Position numbers and translations under genes: made by a program. From Vandiemenella viatica (taxonomy: Eukaryota > Arthropoda > Insecta > Orthoptera > Morabidae), in the NCBI GenBank assembly GCA_031002005.1, contig JARYHS010011408.1, forward strand, positions 218,281,473-218,345,472: a stretch of DNA of 64,000 nt. Reading direction: 5' to 3'. This document shows positions 35,164 to 45,868 of the stretch, in pieces. Position 1 is the stretch's first letter. Every line of letters starts with the position of its first letter. Under the pieces are notes generated by a model. It ran no database searches, was not told where the DNA came from, and saw only the letters and a program-made list of their open reading frames with translations.

Positions 35164-36000
35164 ACTTCTTTTATACTTGGTGCTGCACTCGCTCGTTTAG
35201 TTCGAAATGAAATTTAAAATACGAAGCGAGTTTTCCACGATTCGCGTAAAACGCAATAAGAATGGAGAGAGCTCGTTGACGAGTAAAAGCACCGCGGACG
35301 AGTATAGCTGGCAGGCGCATCTGCAGCGCTATTGTGACGTTGGGAGCGCGCTGTGGTATTCATGGCTTCATCGCGAGACCGAATATCGTGGTATAAAATG
35401 AGATTGAGACGAGTCGAGGCGAGAAAAGAAGCGGGCTACCTCTCGCTTCATTACGGCACCTCATGAAATATTAACCGAGACTGCCAGCAAGCCGGCTCGG
35501 ACTTGGATTATTAGACGCTATCTGTATTCAAAACACTCTGCCTCAGTTCGCGAAGCTGGAGAAAATGTACTGAAATGGTTTAAATTATTTGTGTTGACTA
35601 CCACACCATCAGGCTTAGAAGAAGTAACCAAAACAATTAAGGAATCGAAACTTGTGAAATCGTACTTGCCATAAGAATTAAGAAGATAATTTGTTAAGTT
35701 ATGGATGAGATTTTAAATTTCACATGCCAGTAGTTGAAGATGCTTCTTGTATTAATAAAATCGAGTTTGGTTGCGGTCAAAGACTTCGCTCACTAATTTG
35801 AAATGATTATGTTTTTCCTGATCATGTCTGGTAGAATAAACGTGTAGAGCCACACACACGAACATAATAACAAAAACGAAAAATTAAAACTTTTATAAAA
35901 TTTTGGCCGATTATGATTATTTATGATTAGACGTTACTCAGAAAAATAGTACTAAAATTCAAGACACTTGTTACTTACTCGGTGTTGATTACAAAATATG
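35164..36000. other. Unassigned stretch with GC-richer core and TATA-like motifs on both strands
   Basis: 35180-35500 is clearly richer in G and C than its surroundings. TATAAAA lies on the plus strand at about 35393-35399, and TATAAAAG on the minus strand at about 35167-35174. AATAAA-type motifs follow near 35755. This could be a promoter, or a solo LTR with promoter and poly-A signal, but I found no TG...CA ends, target duplication or coding exon. A 64-codon frame at 35207-35401 has no recognisable similarity. Confidence 0.3.
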
Positions 36001-36011
36001 GGTACTTTCTT

Positions 36012-36253
36012 ACCGAGCGAGGTAGGTGAACGGTTAACGTTCTCGCTTCGTATTAGGGAGCACGCGGGTTCGAATCCCCGTCCGGGCATCCAGATTTGGG
36101 TTTTCCATGGTTTCTCCAAATCACTCTAGGCGAATGCCGGGATACTTCCTTCAAAAAGACCATGGCCGAATTCCTTTCCGTTCCTTGTCCCCAGACCCAT
36201 CCCGCCTCTAATGACCTTAGCCGTCGACGAGGCGTAAAGCAATAAGAAAAAAA
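36012..36253 (+). mobile_element. SINE, full length, 11-bp target duplication
   Basis: Same family as 14695-14947. Head ACCGAGCGAGGTAGGTGAAC, box B GGTTCGAATCC, tail GACGAGGCGTAAAGCAATAA then A-run. Perfect direct repeats GGTACTTTCTT flank it (36001-36011, 36254-36264). The consensus-like sequence points to a fairly young insertion. Confidence 0.95.
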
Positions 36254-36527
36254 GGTACTTTCTTTGGATAAGAATCGAAACTTGATTAAAAGTAAAACAT
36301 TCGTTTCTGCCATAAAAGAAAATACATGATTAATGAAATAGTGTTATTATTTGCTTGTTATGAGGAAAGTTTAACTCGATTAAGTTTGTAAGAGACACTT
36401 TATCGTCTGTCGTACTAGATTGCTTATCAGAAGTAACTCATTATTACCGATACAACTAATATAAGAAATTCAAAGTATAACACAAAGCACTTTGAGGTGT
36501 TATTTCGGTGTTAACTATAAGTATTAC

Positions 36528-36710
36528 TCTCTGGCCTCGCATCCGGGAGGACGCGGGTTCGAATCCCCGTCCGGGCATCCAGATTTGGGTTTTCCATAGG
36601 TCCCCCAAATCACTCTAGGTGAACGCCAGGATACTTTGTTAAAAAAAAGCATTTCCCACCTCTAATGAACTCGAAATCGATGGGGCGTAAAGCAATAAAC
36701 AAAAATAAAT
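36528..36710 (+). mobile_element. SINE, 5'-truncated
   Basis: Starts inside the tRNA head (TCTCTGGCCTCGCATCCGGG), keeps box B (GGTTCGAATCC) and the body to GGGGCGTAAAGCAATAA, and ends in AAATAAAT repeats. It lacks most of the central GCTTCCTTCAAAAGGCC segment. 36711-37502 to the right holds nothing recognised. Confidence 0.85.
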
Positions 36711-37513
36711 AAATAAATTTATAATAAAATAAAAGAGAATTACAGATATCTGGATGATTTGTCTTTAATGAAAACTTCAATTAAATGTAGTTTATATTCG
36801 GTAATGGTGTATTTTAAAATAGTTCAAGCCCATGACCGTGTTGGATACTAATGAAATTTCTGGGAGACAAAAATGAGTTTTGGGGGTCAAAGGTGAGGCT
36901 TGTGTGATCTGATCTGATGGGTCTGAAATACGAAGTTGAGCTCCGCGGTGAAAAATTTAAAGTATTTCTGTTCAGTTTTAAAGGGACTTAAAAGTGTTAA
37001 ATAGAACAGGGACGATCTCATTATATGCAAAAGACATGTATTGATTTCTTTAAATGAGAAAAACGTTTTTGGAGTTGTGTAAATCTGTTAAGTCTGAAAA
37101 AAATGTATTTGGGAGAGTAAAAATGTTTTAAGTTGTACTTTACAGGCTACTACGTCACGTAATAAATCAAATAGTGGTAGTCGCAACGAAGAAGTTGTAT
37201 TAGAAGCTTGGTAACAACTTAAACTCATTTGCGTAGTGTCCAGTTATTTTTAAACAGTCATGTTTTTCTTTTACACTGGTTATACTCTTTGTTGACAGTG
37301 TTGATATTATCGTCAGTGTTGTCAATATTAACGATGTTAACAGAAGTGTCTATGGAGCTGCATTGGGTTTCCTGACAAGGAATTCGCTCACGTTCCTCTT
37401 GAAACTGTTACGATGATTAGGGCATATAAAACTGGACATGTAGCAAACACAAAATGACGATTTCTAAATGATAAGGAAAAATAATGAGAGGAACTAATAA
37501 CAGTTACTGCATT

Positions 37514-37769
37514 GACTCAGAAACTGGAACTAAAGGAACATAAGATATTGAGAAAAATCATGGGTCCCGTCAAAGAAGAACGGAAATACAGACTCAGGCA
37601 TAATAAGGACGTATACCAACAACTGGAGAGCATTACCACAGCCATGAGAAAAAGGTGATTAATTTGCTATGGTCACGTAGTTCGGGTGGGGAATATTGGG
37701 CCAATAAGAAAGCTCACCAGAGTTAAGAACCGCGTGGTCCATAGAGACCAAAACAAAAAAAAAGAAGAA
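37514..37769 (+). mobile_element. RTE-like LINE 3' fragment with 11-bp target duplication
   Basis: Encodes KLELKEHKILRKIMGPVKEE, then RLRHNKDVYQQLESITTAMR and a GHVVRVG motif, the C-terminal part seen also at 4746-5690. It ends in an AAAACAAAAAAAAA run. Perfect direct repeats GTTACTGCATT flank it (37503-37513, 37770-37780), so this is a genuine 5'-truncated insertion of only 256 bp. Confidence 0.88.
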
Positions 37770-38065
37770 GTTACTGCATTATTCAGTGCTCTGGGTGCAC
37801 ATTCTTGTGCCATAACTGTGTATGAATGTCTCGGTTATTCAGCTATAAGCCTGTGATAGGATATACCCTCAGCTGTAGCAGATTATGCTCTCTTCTCACC
37901 AAGAGAATTCAACTATTTGTGGAGGATTTCGTTTCTAAAGTCACCTTCGTGTCTCTATAATCAATCGAAATAAATTTTTGTTGCTGTTATCAGCGCATGT
38001 AAACAGCTTTCCATTCAATTCAGTTAACACAAAAAATAAACGAACTATTTTTGCGTTTGGATTTT

Positions 38066-38300
38066 GACGAGCGTGGTGAGTGAGCGATAACGCTCTGACG
38101 TCACATTCTGGAAAACACGGCATCGAATCCCCATTCGGCCATCCAGATTTAGGTTTTCCATGGTTGCCCCAAATCACTCCAGGCGAATGCCAGGATGGGC
38201 CATGGTCGAATCCTCTTCCGTTCCTTGTACTCCAGTTCTTTCCCGCCTCTAATAAACTCGATGGCAACGAGGCGTAAAGCCAGACGACGAAGGAAAAAAA
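38066..38300 (+). mobile_element. SINE, diverged copy
   Basis: GACGAGCGTGG head, TCCAGATTTAGGTTTTCCATG, CCCAAATCACTCCAGGCG, then CTCTAATAAACTCGATGGC and GAGGCGTAAAGCCA. The box B region is mutated (CATCGAATCCCCATTC). A segment after CAGGATG is missing. Boundaries approximate. 38301-38879 has no recognised feature. Confidence 0.8.
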
Positions 38301-38879
38301 CATTTGGAAAGTTTCCTCATTTGGGTCAGTTGAACTCAGAAAAATGGAGAATTGATAATAAAATAACAAAACTGAATATTAGTAATTGCGCTTCTTACTG
38401 AGTGAATTGTTTGCTGCTTTTCTCAATTTTTTTCATTGCATTCTTTGTTTTTAACAAGCATTCCGTGTTGGTGTGTCCTGTAATCTGTATTCATTGTTCA
38501 ATAGTGAAACGTTCGTACAATTCCTCTTCAGTTATGCGGTTTCAGAGAAAAGTGGAAGATCATAGCCACATTTATTGCATAATTTGTCGGTTATAAACTG
38601 TACCTTTCACTCCACTAGATCAAATGTTGAGTTTTCACTAGTTTTGGTTTGCTCAATATATTTATATTTTTGTAAAACTTAATAAGCAGTTGCTCGTATC
38701 GATCACCAAGGACTCTGTTTACACAGGAAATGGCCTAGTTCTATTATCTGTAATAATCGATTCACGTTTTAATGTAATGGTGGATATCTGCCCATACTAT
38801 CTACAAGAGTTTTATGTGATCGTTTTGGAATTGCAGTTTGATACGAATTCTGTATCTACTGTAAATTATCAAACAATCT

Positions 38880-41800
38880 TGAAACATACCATATGTTTTT
38901 TTTCATTTGTACAAAAAAAACCTCGCCAGTCCGTCGCATATTACCAATGAAGCTATTACATTTTTGCTATCAAAATCATTGGTCTACTTAAATTTATTTT
39001 TCGAGAAACTTCGAATCTGATCGTACAGTAATCTAACAGAATATCACAGAGTATACACGCATTAAGAGAAAAATCTGTAAAATTGTCTTAATAGTTCAAT
39101 AGACTTCATTTTTGTTAGTTATAATTCCCACGTGAAATATTTAAAAAAAATTTTTTTATAAAAGTTTCAGGAATTAATTCAGATCAGGAAAAATGTATTC
39201 AGCCAATACTGAATTGCACTACAAATAGGCTGCAATACCAAGTGAAAAATATGTCCTAACCAAAGATAGCTAGAACTTTCTAGATTTTTTGTGAAAATTG
39301 TTCGGGTCCAAGATTATAATCCCGTATGTTTCATATTGCTAGGTTTGAAAGAAATTAATATGTTATTAAATTTGCCAACACTATGCATTATACTATATTA
39401 CGAAAGTTCCCGGCTTGAAGAAACATGTGTTCACTTTTCCATGAATATCGCTGACGCAGAGGACGATAAGATAACTGGAACAGCGTGACCACTACACGAA
39501 ACTTCAATGCCCTCTGCATCAAGTGTTTCTTTGCATGAACTACGTTCCTCAAATGTGACTAAAATTTGAGAGTGCTAGTATAGACTTCAGATTGTTTTGG
39601 GGCTTATGTGTTTGAGCCCACGTGGTAAGGCAAGATATACTCCTCCAGCTCAGCAGCTGCTACCGTCAATCTGTCTCCATATTTGCCACAGCTCTGGAAA
39701 GCGTATTGAGGGAATCAAGCAGAATGCGACGTGGGCGCGAAAAAGGGAAAGAGTGGAAACATAATGGAGGGGAACATCTGAGGCGAAAGAAATGGGGGGA
39801 AGATATTGTGAGGGGTGCTGCGAAGGGTGAGGGCTAGTCGAGGCGATGATCGATAGGGATGCAGCCGACTGGAAATGGAAGACTTGTTTTGCAGCGGAAA
39901 GCGGCATTGTTTTGAACTCATAAGCATAAGAAAGGGGCATGATAGGTTCATTACTGTCTATTAAAGATGGAGTGTTGTGTTGAGTTGTTTTTCTTAGGGT
40001 CATTAATCTAATTTTCGAAAATAATAAGAGACTTGAATTGTTTTCTCTGTGCAAAACCTCTTGTTCCTACACTTAGCCCATTAGTGATGCATGCATCAAT
40101 GAATCTGCATTTTGTTGCCATACAAAGATTATACATGGAAATTTAAGGAAAATTCTTTCTCACGCTTATAGTTACGGCCAGAAAGTTTAAATTATTAAGT
40201 TTTTTGTTTGATTTCTGCTGCTATTCGGACTAATTGTTAAGCCCAAATACGTCCAAAGGCACATTTCTGTTGCAAATCGTCGTTTATAATTCCAGCCAAC
40301 ATGAACAGAAGATGACAAGAAGTGACACAATTTATTTCTTAACTTCGCTGGTACTAAAGACGGACAAAGATAGTAACTTACATTAAAATGTTAGCAGACG
40401 CAAGTTTGAATGTTACGCATTTACTGCGACATCTTATGGTAATTAACTGCAAAATTTTAAGTGAGAATTTTCGTGAATTGTTTTGACAGCGTAGTATGAT
40501 CTTAGGTGACATAATTCGGCACCTATTCACTGTAATGAATATATATTTCATAACTTAACTTCACAGAAATCTATAGATCCTGATTTCCTAGTCTGACTAT
40601 CAAAAAATGTTAAATTGAAAAAGAAAGCTACCAGATTCGAACCATTATCAATCACAAATGATTGAACTGATAGTTGTGTATGATAATTATTTGATAATTA
40701 ATGCAATTTGTAATGAAGGCACTAGGTTTGTTACTGCCAGTATATTTTCTACCAGTCTACCAAGGTTTGTATTTATTTTTGTTTAGTTGCTGTCCAAATT
40801 ATGTTTGTTTTCCATTTTGTAGTTTTTGTTATGAATTATTGCTTTCATAGATGTGGTGGTACGTTTTCGTGTAAAATTTCAATTCCTAAATTTATACGGA
40901 GTTTCGCGGTTAGATGGTTATTTTTGTTGTCTCCATATATCTGGGTTATGAATGCTTGCGACAGAATTTTGTTGCCTCTACAATTCCAGCACTAATAAAC
41001 ATAGTTACACTGAATTTCTCATTTGGCTTCAAAATTGGGGATTTTTTTTATCAGCATTTGTATTATAAGAGCACTTGTTTAGGAAGTTTTGTTGTAGACC
41101 ATTCCTTCAGTAACTTTTATAAAACGGAACCAATTCATCTAGAAGCTGTCGATATGGTAATAGAAATGAGTGATATCTTCAAGTTTCATAAAAATTAACC
41201 AGCTGGAAGCTAAGCAAAAATATGGAGGCTAAGATAATATTTTCTCAGTGTAGTAAATCTTGTAGTAATTATCGAAATATTTTCTAATACAATACAAATA
41301 TGAGTATCTTTGCGTCTATCAAATTCCTAGCTCGTTTACTTATATGTTTCGTCCATTAGTACTTATCCTTGTTAATGGGTGTGGGAAAATGTGTGCTGCT
41401 ATAACTATGCAGTAATATGAAATTCTCAAATATGTGTCCGCTGTTTACTATTGCGTGCCCAACTCAAAATTCTTTGTATCTTTTTTGTGCTTGGATCAAG
41501 AAATGCACCAAACGATAGCCTACTTGCAATATGTATACCTAAGTAAGATATAAATATTTTCACGCAGTTCATCTGCTAATCATATTCCGTACTAATCCTT
41601 TTCGTAATGAAATTTTAGAAACATCAGTTAGTTTTCACAAATTTACCCACGTAAATACCCGTCTTTGTATGACTTTGTTCCATTATGAAGAAATCAGTAA
41701 AGTATTTTAAATTTTTATTTCGATATTTCCAAATATAACACTTTTACAGATCTCAGCAGACAGTTTGTTTGTTTCTAGATCGACACTATTCCCTCTGTAA

Positions 41801-43284
41801 TCTCACTCCATGGGAGTGCCATATATTAGAAATGTAGCAAATGCTTGGGAAACTTCGCAGAAAGGTTTGGCTAATAGGAATTGCGATTTTAGAAATTTTA
41901 TAAAGCGAAAAAATGTTATTCGCTTCCAAGCGTAATGGAAAACTTTGATAATCATGATTCCGATGCCTTTAAATTTCTGCAGAGTTTGCAGATATATTTA
42001 ATATTTATAGAACATTTTAAATTAAAGTCCTCTATTAACATTCTAAATAGTTGCAGACAGTAAATTTGTTTGTACTTGAAGTATTTACACCATAGTAATC
42101 TAAAACAGGCAAATTTTCATTATTGTAACAACTGTAATGTATTCAAATACTGATTCATAAAAGTATATTAGCTATATACAAACAAGGTTAGTGTCTATTG
42201 TAAACAGATAATTTGCGATAGGGTCGATTTATTTAATTAGTCAGCAGGTACAGGAGAAATGATTAGTGAAAAAATTTACAGAGCATTTGTAGTTGATAAA
42301 GAAGCTGTCAAACAAGATAGCATTTTCAGATATTTAGATTATTTGAAAGATAAGAAACATCACATTTGTGCCACTTGATAGAAATATGACTTTGGTTTTT
42401 ACAGGAATCAATTGCATAAACACTGACAACTCTTCTTGGTTCTGTCAAGTGTAGCAATAGAAATAGAAAAGAGGTACTTATATTAAAATTCGAGTTAGTT
42501 AAATGATGTGGCTCTTCCATAAAATCGACTTATCGTATTCCCTAACATTACCATTTGTTGTGACCACGAAATAAATTAATTGAATATTTAATTAAATTAT
42601 TTATTTCTCTTTAAAAAGGGTATATGCAGAATAACAGCAGCGAGAGAGACCAACCACTGCGTCGCGCCTGTACCCTATTAGTTAATGGGTCATCGGCCGA
42701 CTGTAATTACTTTACGTATTTTTTTTCCTTCTTTAGAAGAACATTGCGACCTACCTTCTTTGTTCAAATAGTCAGAAAATCGGGAGAAGTGCTGGGACTT
42801 TACGAAGAGTATATTGGTAACGAGGCTTAGAAGAATTAAGAGTACTGCATGGAAGGATAAAGATGACTATGACCGCAAGATAGCACTCGAATTCGGGAAT
42901 AAGTAAGTAGGAAAATTTTCATTGTAGCTAAGAAGATTTAGGAATTGGAATAAGTTACCATGAGAAATGATGATCAATTTACCAAAAACAATGAAAGAAT
43001 TTGAAACTTAAATTCGCACAGCTTAATTTTTTTTGGGAGGGGCGTTACACTCAAAGAATTTAAGACAGAAAAAAGAAGAAAATAGTTGTATTCCCACAAC
43101 ACCACCGGAGTATATGCTCCTTCACAATATATACATATATATATATAGATGTGTGTGTTCCTGTATCTTACTTTGCAGCCACAGCTACCCAACGCAGAAC
43201 ACTGGTATTTTTGTGTGTAGTAGCCTCGAATCTCCTATCGTACACTGTTTGTTGATTGTCGGTAGCTGTGAGGGTGTGGGAGAT
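38880..43284. repeat. Repeated block, part 1 (matches 57421-61818)
   Basis: Co-linear with 57421-61818, same orientation, with frequent one-base indels in homopolymers and scattered substitutions. No protein-coding gene recognised in either copy; short open frames shared by the copies merely reflect their common origin. A jockey-like fragment lies at 42775-43020. Otherwise anonymous AT-rich sequence. Confidence 0.92.
42775..43020 (+). mobile_element. Jockey-type LINE C-terminal remnant
   Basis: Reads VLGLYEEYIGNEA, then with stops and shifts an AWKDKDDYDRKIALEF-like stretch and RNWNKLP. This parallels MYKAYVGDGAWRDI...RDWNKL of the element at 20320. The allelic copy is at about 61312-61560. 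Confidence 0.6.
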
Positions 43285-43309
43285 ATTGTGGTTAGTGTTG
43301 CCCAAAATC

Positions 43310-43376
43310 GGTCTTGGTCTTGCAGTCTTGGTCTTGGTCTTGCATTTTTGCAAGACCAAGACCAAGACCAAGACCG
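43310..43376. repeat. Left subterminal AAGACC palindromic array
   Basis: GGTCTT units, interrupted by TGCA, then TGCATTTTTGCA, then AAGACC units. The region folds into a long hairpin made of repeated hexamers. Equivalent hexamers fill the right end. Clustered subterminal motifs are the usual transposase-binding arrangement in hAT elements; that function is inferred. Confidence 0.85.
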
Positions 43377-44507
43377 CCTAATTTTAGCAAGACTAAGAGC
43401 AAGACTGACTGTGCAAGATTTAAGCAAGAACAAGACCAAGCCTGCAAGACTCTTGCGTCTTGCAGTTAGGACTTTTTTTTTATACTTTCTATACAAAATA
43501 AGTTTTTGGGTGCTTAGAATGGACACGAATACATTATGCTGATGTGTTCTGTGTGGTTTTAAAACACAAAGTGCTTAAATATGTCGTCACCCATTTAATA
43601 AATATTGTAGACACTTTTAATACACTTCAAACGTGAAAAAATTTTCTATAATAGTAATCGAATAATATAAAAAGTGTGCAATAAAATTTATGTACTGTTT
43701 AGGAGCCCGAATATAATAATATATAAGAGAACTATTTAAATAAATAAACTGATATATTGACTGTTGCATCACAATATATTTTTGCAAATATTCATTTACA
43801 TGTAAAGAATATATAGTATTTGCACAATTTTAACTCGAGGAGTAAACTCCAGAGTCAGTTGACCGGGCAGGCTTAATTTAAATTATATACTTATCCTATA
43901 TAATACAAGAAATTGACACATAGAAAACAAACGAAACTTAAAGTACTAGTACATAGAATTTTGAAGAAGAAAATAGGCAGAAAATATGTAGGAAGACGTA
44001 AAGTACTGATATAATATAAATGACTATCAGTGCGTTTTCGTTGATGAAGGAATTGACGGTCTGAATAAGTAAATAAAAAATAATACATTAAATGTAGTAA
44101 GTATGACACTTAATTGAAGTATCGAAATTCGAAATAATAAAAAGTAAAAATAATCTATATAGAATATGCGTAATCAAATTATATGTATTATGTTACCGAG
44201 AAGATGTTTATTTTCTTAATATTTCAAAAGTTACAGTTTCAAAAGTTAAAGTTACAAACTAATTTAAAATCTAGCTTTTAATAATAATCAATAAGGTTAT
44301 CTACCTTATTAATAGGGAACATGCAATATTTTTATTTTTGCTTTCATTTTAAGTAACTTCATGCAGAATACACCACAAATAAATTAAAAAATTAAAACGG
44401 TAATATGTCTAGCAAAACGGCGGTTTGAAACTGACAGTTTAAATTTGCGCGCCAAAACTGACTTCCAGAGCCGATGACGTCACTCCTGTCAAGTCCTTTC
44501 TGACCTG

Positions 44508-44747
44508 TCAGTTGCTGTGGAAGTAAACTTGTCGTTTTGTGGTGGAAAAAACCATGTTAATCATATCAGCGGTCATTGTCTTTGATAATATTTCAAGGAG
44601 AGTTTGTGAAGAGTTCAACTTTCCAATCAAGCTTGAACACTCTTTATGGATGTTTACAGTTTGTAAATCTTCTCCAAAATAATGAAGAAGACTCGCTTCA
44701 CAATCCTTTTCTTTTACTGCATTTATATATTCACTCAGAATATCCAC
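44508..44747 (-). CDS. SWIM-like zinc-finger gene, exon 4 (truncated end)
   Basis: The exon starts after ATTTTTAG on the minus strand in phase 0, continuing exon 3. It encodes VDILSEYINAVKEKDCEASL, then LHYFGEDLQTVNIHK and KTMTADMINMVF, and reaches a stop at 44508-44510. The acidic helical sequence fits the linker before the YqaJ nuclease in related arthropod proteins, but no nuclease motif (GASPDG, EVK) follows in the element. The product would be truncated. A 57-bp piece of this exon (44680-44736) recurs at 46067-46124. Confidence 0.65.
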   Translation of the reverse strand: MDILSEYINAVKEKDCEASLLHYFGEDLQTVNIHKECSSLIGKLNSSQTLLEILSKTMTADMINMVFSTTKRQVYFHSN

Positions 44748-44849
44748 CTAAAAATATGAGGTTATTATTGTAGCAAATAACATATATTTATTAATTTCAT
44801 TGATACTATTTATTTAACAGCATTTATGCACGCTTTAGAGATTCTTATA

Positions 44850-45012
44850 AACCTGTATAGAGAAAGATTCACCACAAGTTGGATTCCGCCACGGCTTGTG
44901 AGAACCTTGGTGGCTCTGGGGTATAGAGCATTGCCCATGTTAGGCAAAGGCTGCAGGTTCGAATCCATCTTGTGGTGAGTTCCATCTTTTCTTTCTATAA
45001 AGATTTATAGTT
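44850..45012 (+). repeat. Small fold-back with tRNA-like core in intron 3
   Basis: Outer arms TCACCACAAGTTGGATTC and GAATCCATCTTGTGGTGA are inverted copies (one mismatch), with weaker pairing further out (TATAGAGAAAGAT / ATCTTTTCTTTCTATA). Between them is a tRNA-like segment: D-arm-like GGCTCTGGGGTATAGAGC (44912-44929), a perfect 5-bp anticodon-type stem TTGCC/GGCAA (44931-44947) with a 7-base loop CATGTTA, and a box B match GGTTCGAATCC (44956-44966). T- and acceptor-type stems do not form properly. It is not a functional tRNA gene; probably a tRNA-derived fold-back inserted in the intron. Confidence 0.55.
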
Positions 45013-45045
45013 TCATCAAATAAACAGGTATACTGAACTGCTTAC

Positions 45046-45224
45046 TTGAGAGAAACTGTTAGTGACAGGAATGTGACCTATTTCTTTGGCTTTTATAAAA
45101 GATTTTCCAGAAGCACATTTAGATAAATTTGATTTCTTCCAGTAACATGTTATGGATGTAAGCGCAGGCTACTCAGATCTTCTGTGTAACCATAGCAAGA
45201 ATGCAGCAGCATGCTTACACCCAC
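45046..45224 (-). CDS. SWIM-like zinc-finger gene, exon 3 (one in-frame stop)
   Basis: Acceptor TTATTCCAG, donor TCTCAA|GTAAGCAG. The first codon is completed from exon 2 (G-GCKHAAAFLLWLHRRSE), giving the second half of the zinc finger (C-x-H) and the hydrophobic helix after it. A TAG follows RRSE; then the frame is open: PALTSITCYWKKSNLSKCAS to PVTNSFSQ. Related proteins have RRSEEPSPT.. CYW at this place, so the TAG is a single nonsense change. Splice sites and frame are otherwise intact. Confidence 0.75.
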
Positions 45225-45376
45225 CTGGAATAAGATTTTAGTGATAATAATGTGCTAAATTAGGGGTGTGGTGAGAGCACAGAACAACTGAACTCTCTGG
45301 CGAGACGATGAGAGTTTTCTGCTCCCCATTTGTTCACATGACATTTTATAGGCCATAAATAACATACAAACTTTAC

Positions 45377-45573
45377 CTTCAGAAGTGGCACAATCTTCGC
45401 ATTGGCCGGACTGGACTAAACCTTCCCTTTCATTTATAATGGCTGTAACATGATAACCTTCTTTGCGAACTTTATGCTCCGGTGTAACTCTACTTTTTAC
45501 TATACACAATTCGCCATCTCTTTTAATTTGGACATAGCCGATTGCATTATCGCCATAAGAATCCCTTGTTGAG
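45377..45573 (-). CDS. SWIM-like zinc-finger gene, exon 2
   Basis: 197 nt (1 + 65 codons + 1). Acceptor CTTATTTCAG (chosen because it keeps frame with exon 1 and aligns without a gap to related proteins), donor GAAG|GTAAAG. Encodes STRDSYGDNAIGYVQIKRDG, VTPEHKVRKEGYHVTAIINE and GQCEDCATSEG. With GCKH from exon 3 it forms a C-x2-C-x6-C-x-H zinc finger of SWIM type. The SYGD.AIGYVQ.KR and PEHKVR motifs are, to my knowledge, typical of SWIM/YqaJ proteins scattered in arthropod and cnidarian genomes. Confidence 0.8.
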
Positions 45574-45640
45574 CTGAAATAAGAGCTATGTATAGAAGCT
45601 GCTAAACGAAATAGGAAAATTCAATGGGATTTATACGTAC

Positions 45641-45768
45641 CATAGTAGTTTAGTCCCTTTCATTTCTACACTTGAATACTCAGCACTTTCGACAAAAAAA
45701 ATTACGACCATATCTACACTGACTTTCGGTAAATTCCTGGAGTCCGCTTTTATAAATCTGACTTCCAT
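45641..45768 (-). CDS. SWIM-like zinc-finger gene, exon 1 with start codon
   Basis: ATG at 45766-45768 in AAAATGGAAG. Encodes MEVRFIKADSRNLPKVSVDM, then VVIFFVESAEYSSVEMKGTK, up to donor CTATG|GTACGT, leaving two bases that join the first base of exon 2 as TGC. The intron is only 67 bases, typical of insects. Upstream (higher coordinates) lie a TGACGTCA and a CCAAT box. No in-frame stop, and an 8-T run keeps frame. The first exon thus looks intact. Confidence 0.75.
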
Positions 45769-45844
45769 TTTTATTGAAAAATACAAATTATTTTCTCAAT
45801 AAAACAATGTTCTCTTTGACAACAATAAGCTGTCATAACAGTAG

Positions 45845-45868
45845 TGACGTCACTAGACGTTGATTGGT
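45845..45868 (-). promoter_or_regulatory. CRE palindrome and CCAAT box upstream of the SWIM-gene start
   Basis: TGACGTCA (45845-45852) and, on the minus strand, CCAAT (about 45863-45867) lie 77-100 bases before the ATG at 45768. Both are common proximal promoter elements. A second TGACGTCA lies near the other end of the element (44475-44482). Activity is inferred only. Confidence 0.4.

Noticed and set aside
39622..40054. Gene candidate, because open frames are conserved between 39622-40054 and 58170-58487
   Set aside because: The conservation is that of the whole repeated block, including non-coding bases, and indels shift the frames. No protein similarity seen.
40801..41198. Open frames of 64-94 codons shared with 59239-59738
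   Set aside because: Same reason: allelic duplication, AT-rich, hydrophobic composition by base bias, no motifs.
43033..43542. 169-codon frame over the left end of the hAT-like element
   Set aside because: Its QDQDQD and similar runs are translations of the AAGACC array; it crosses the insertion boundary.
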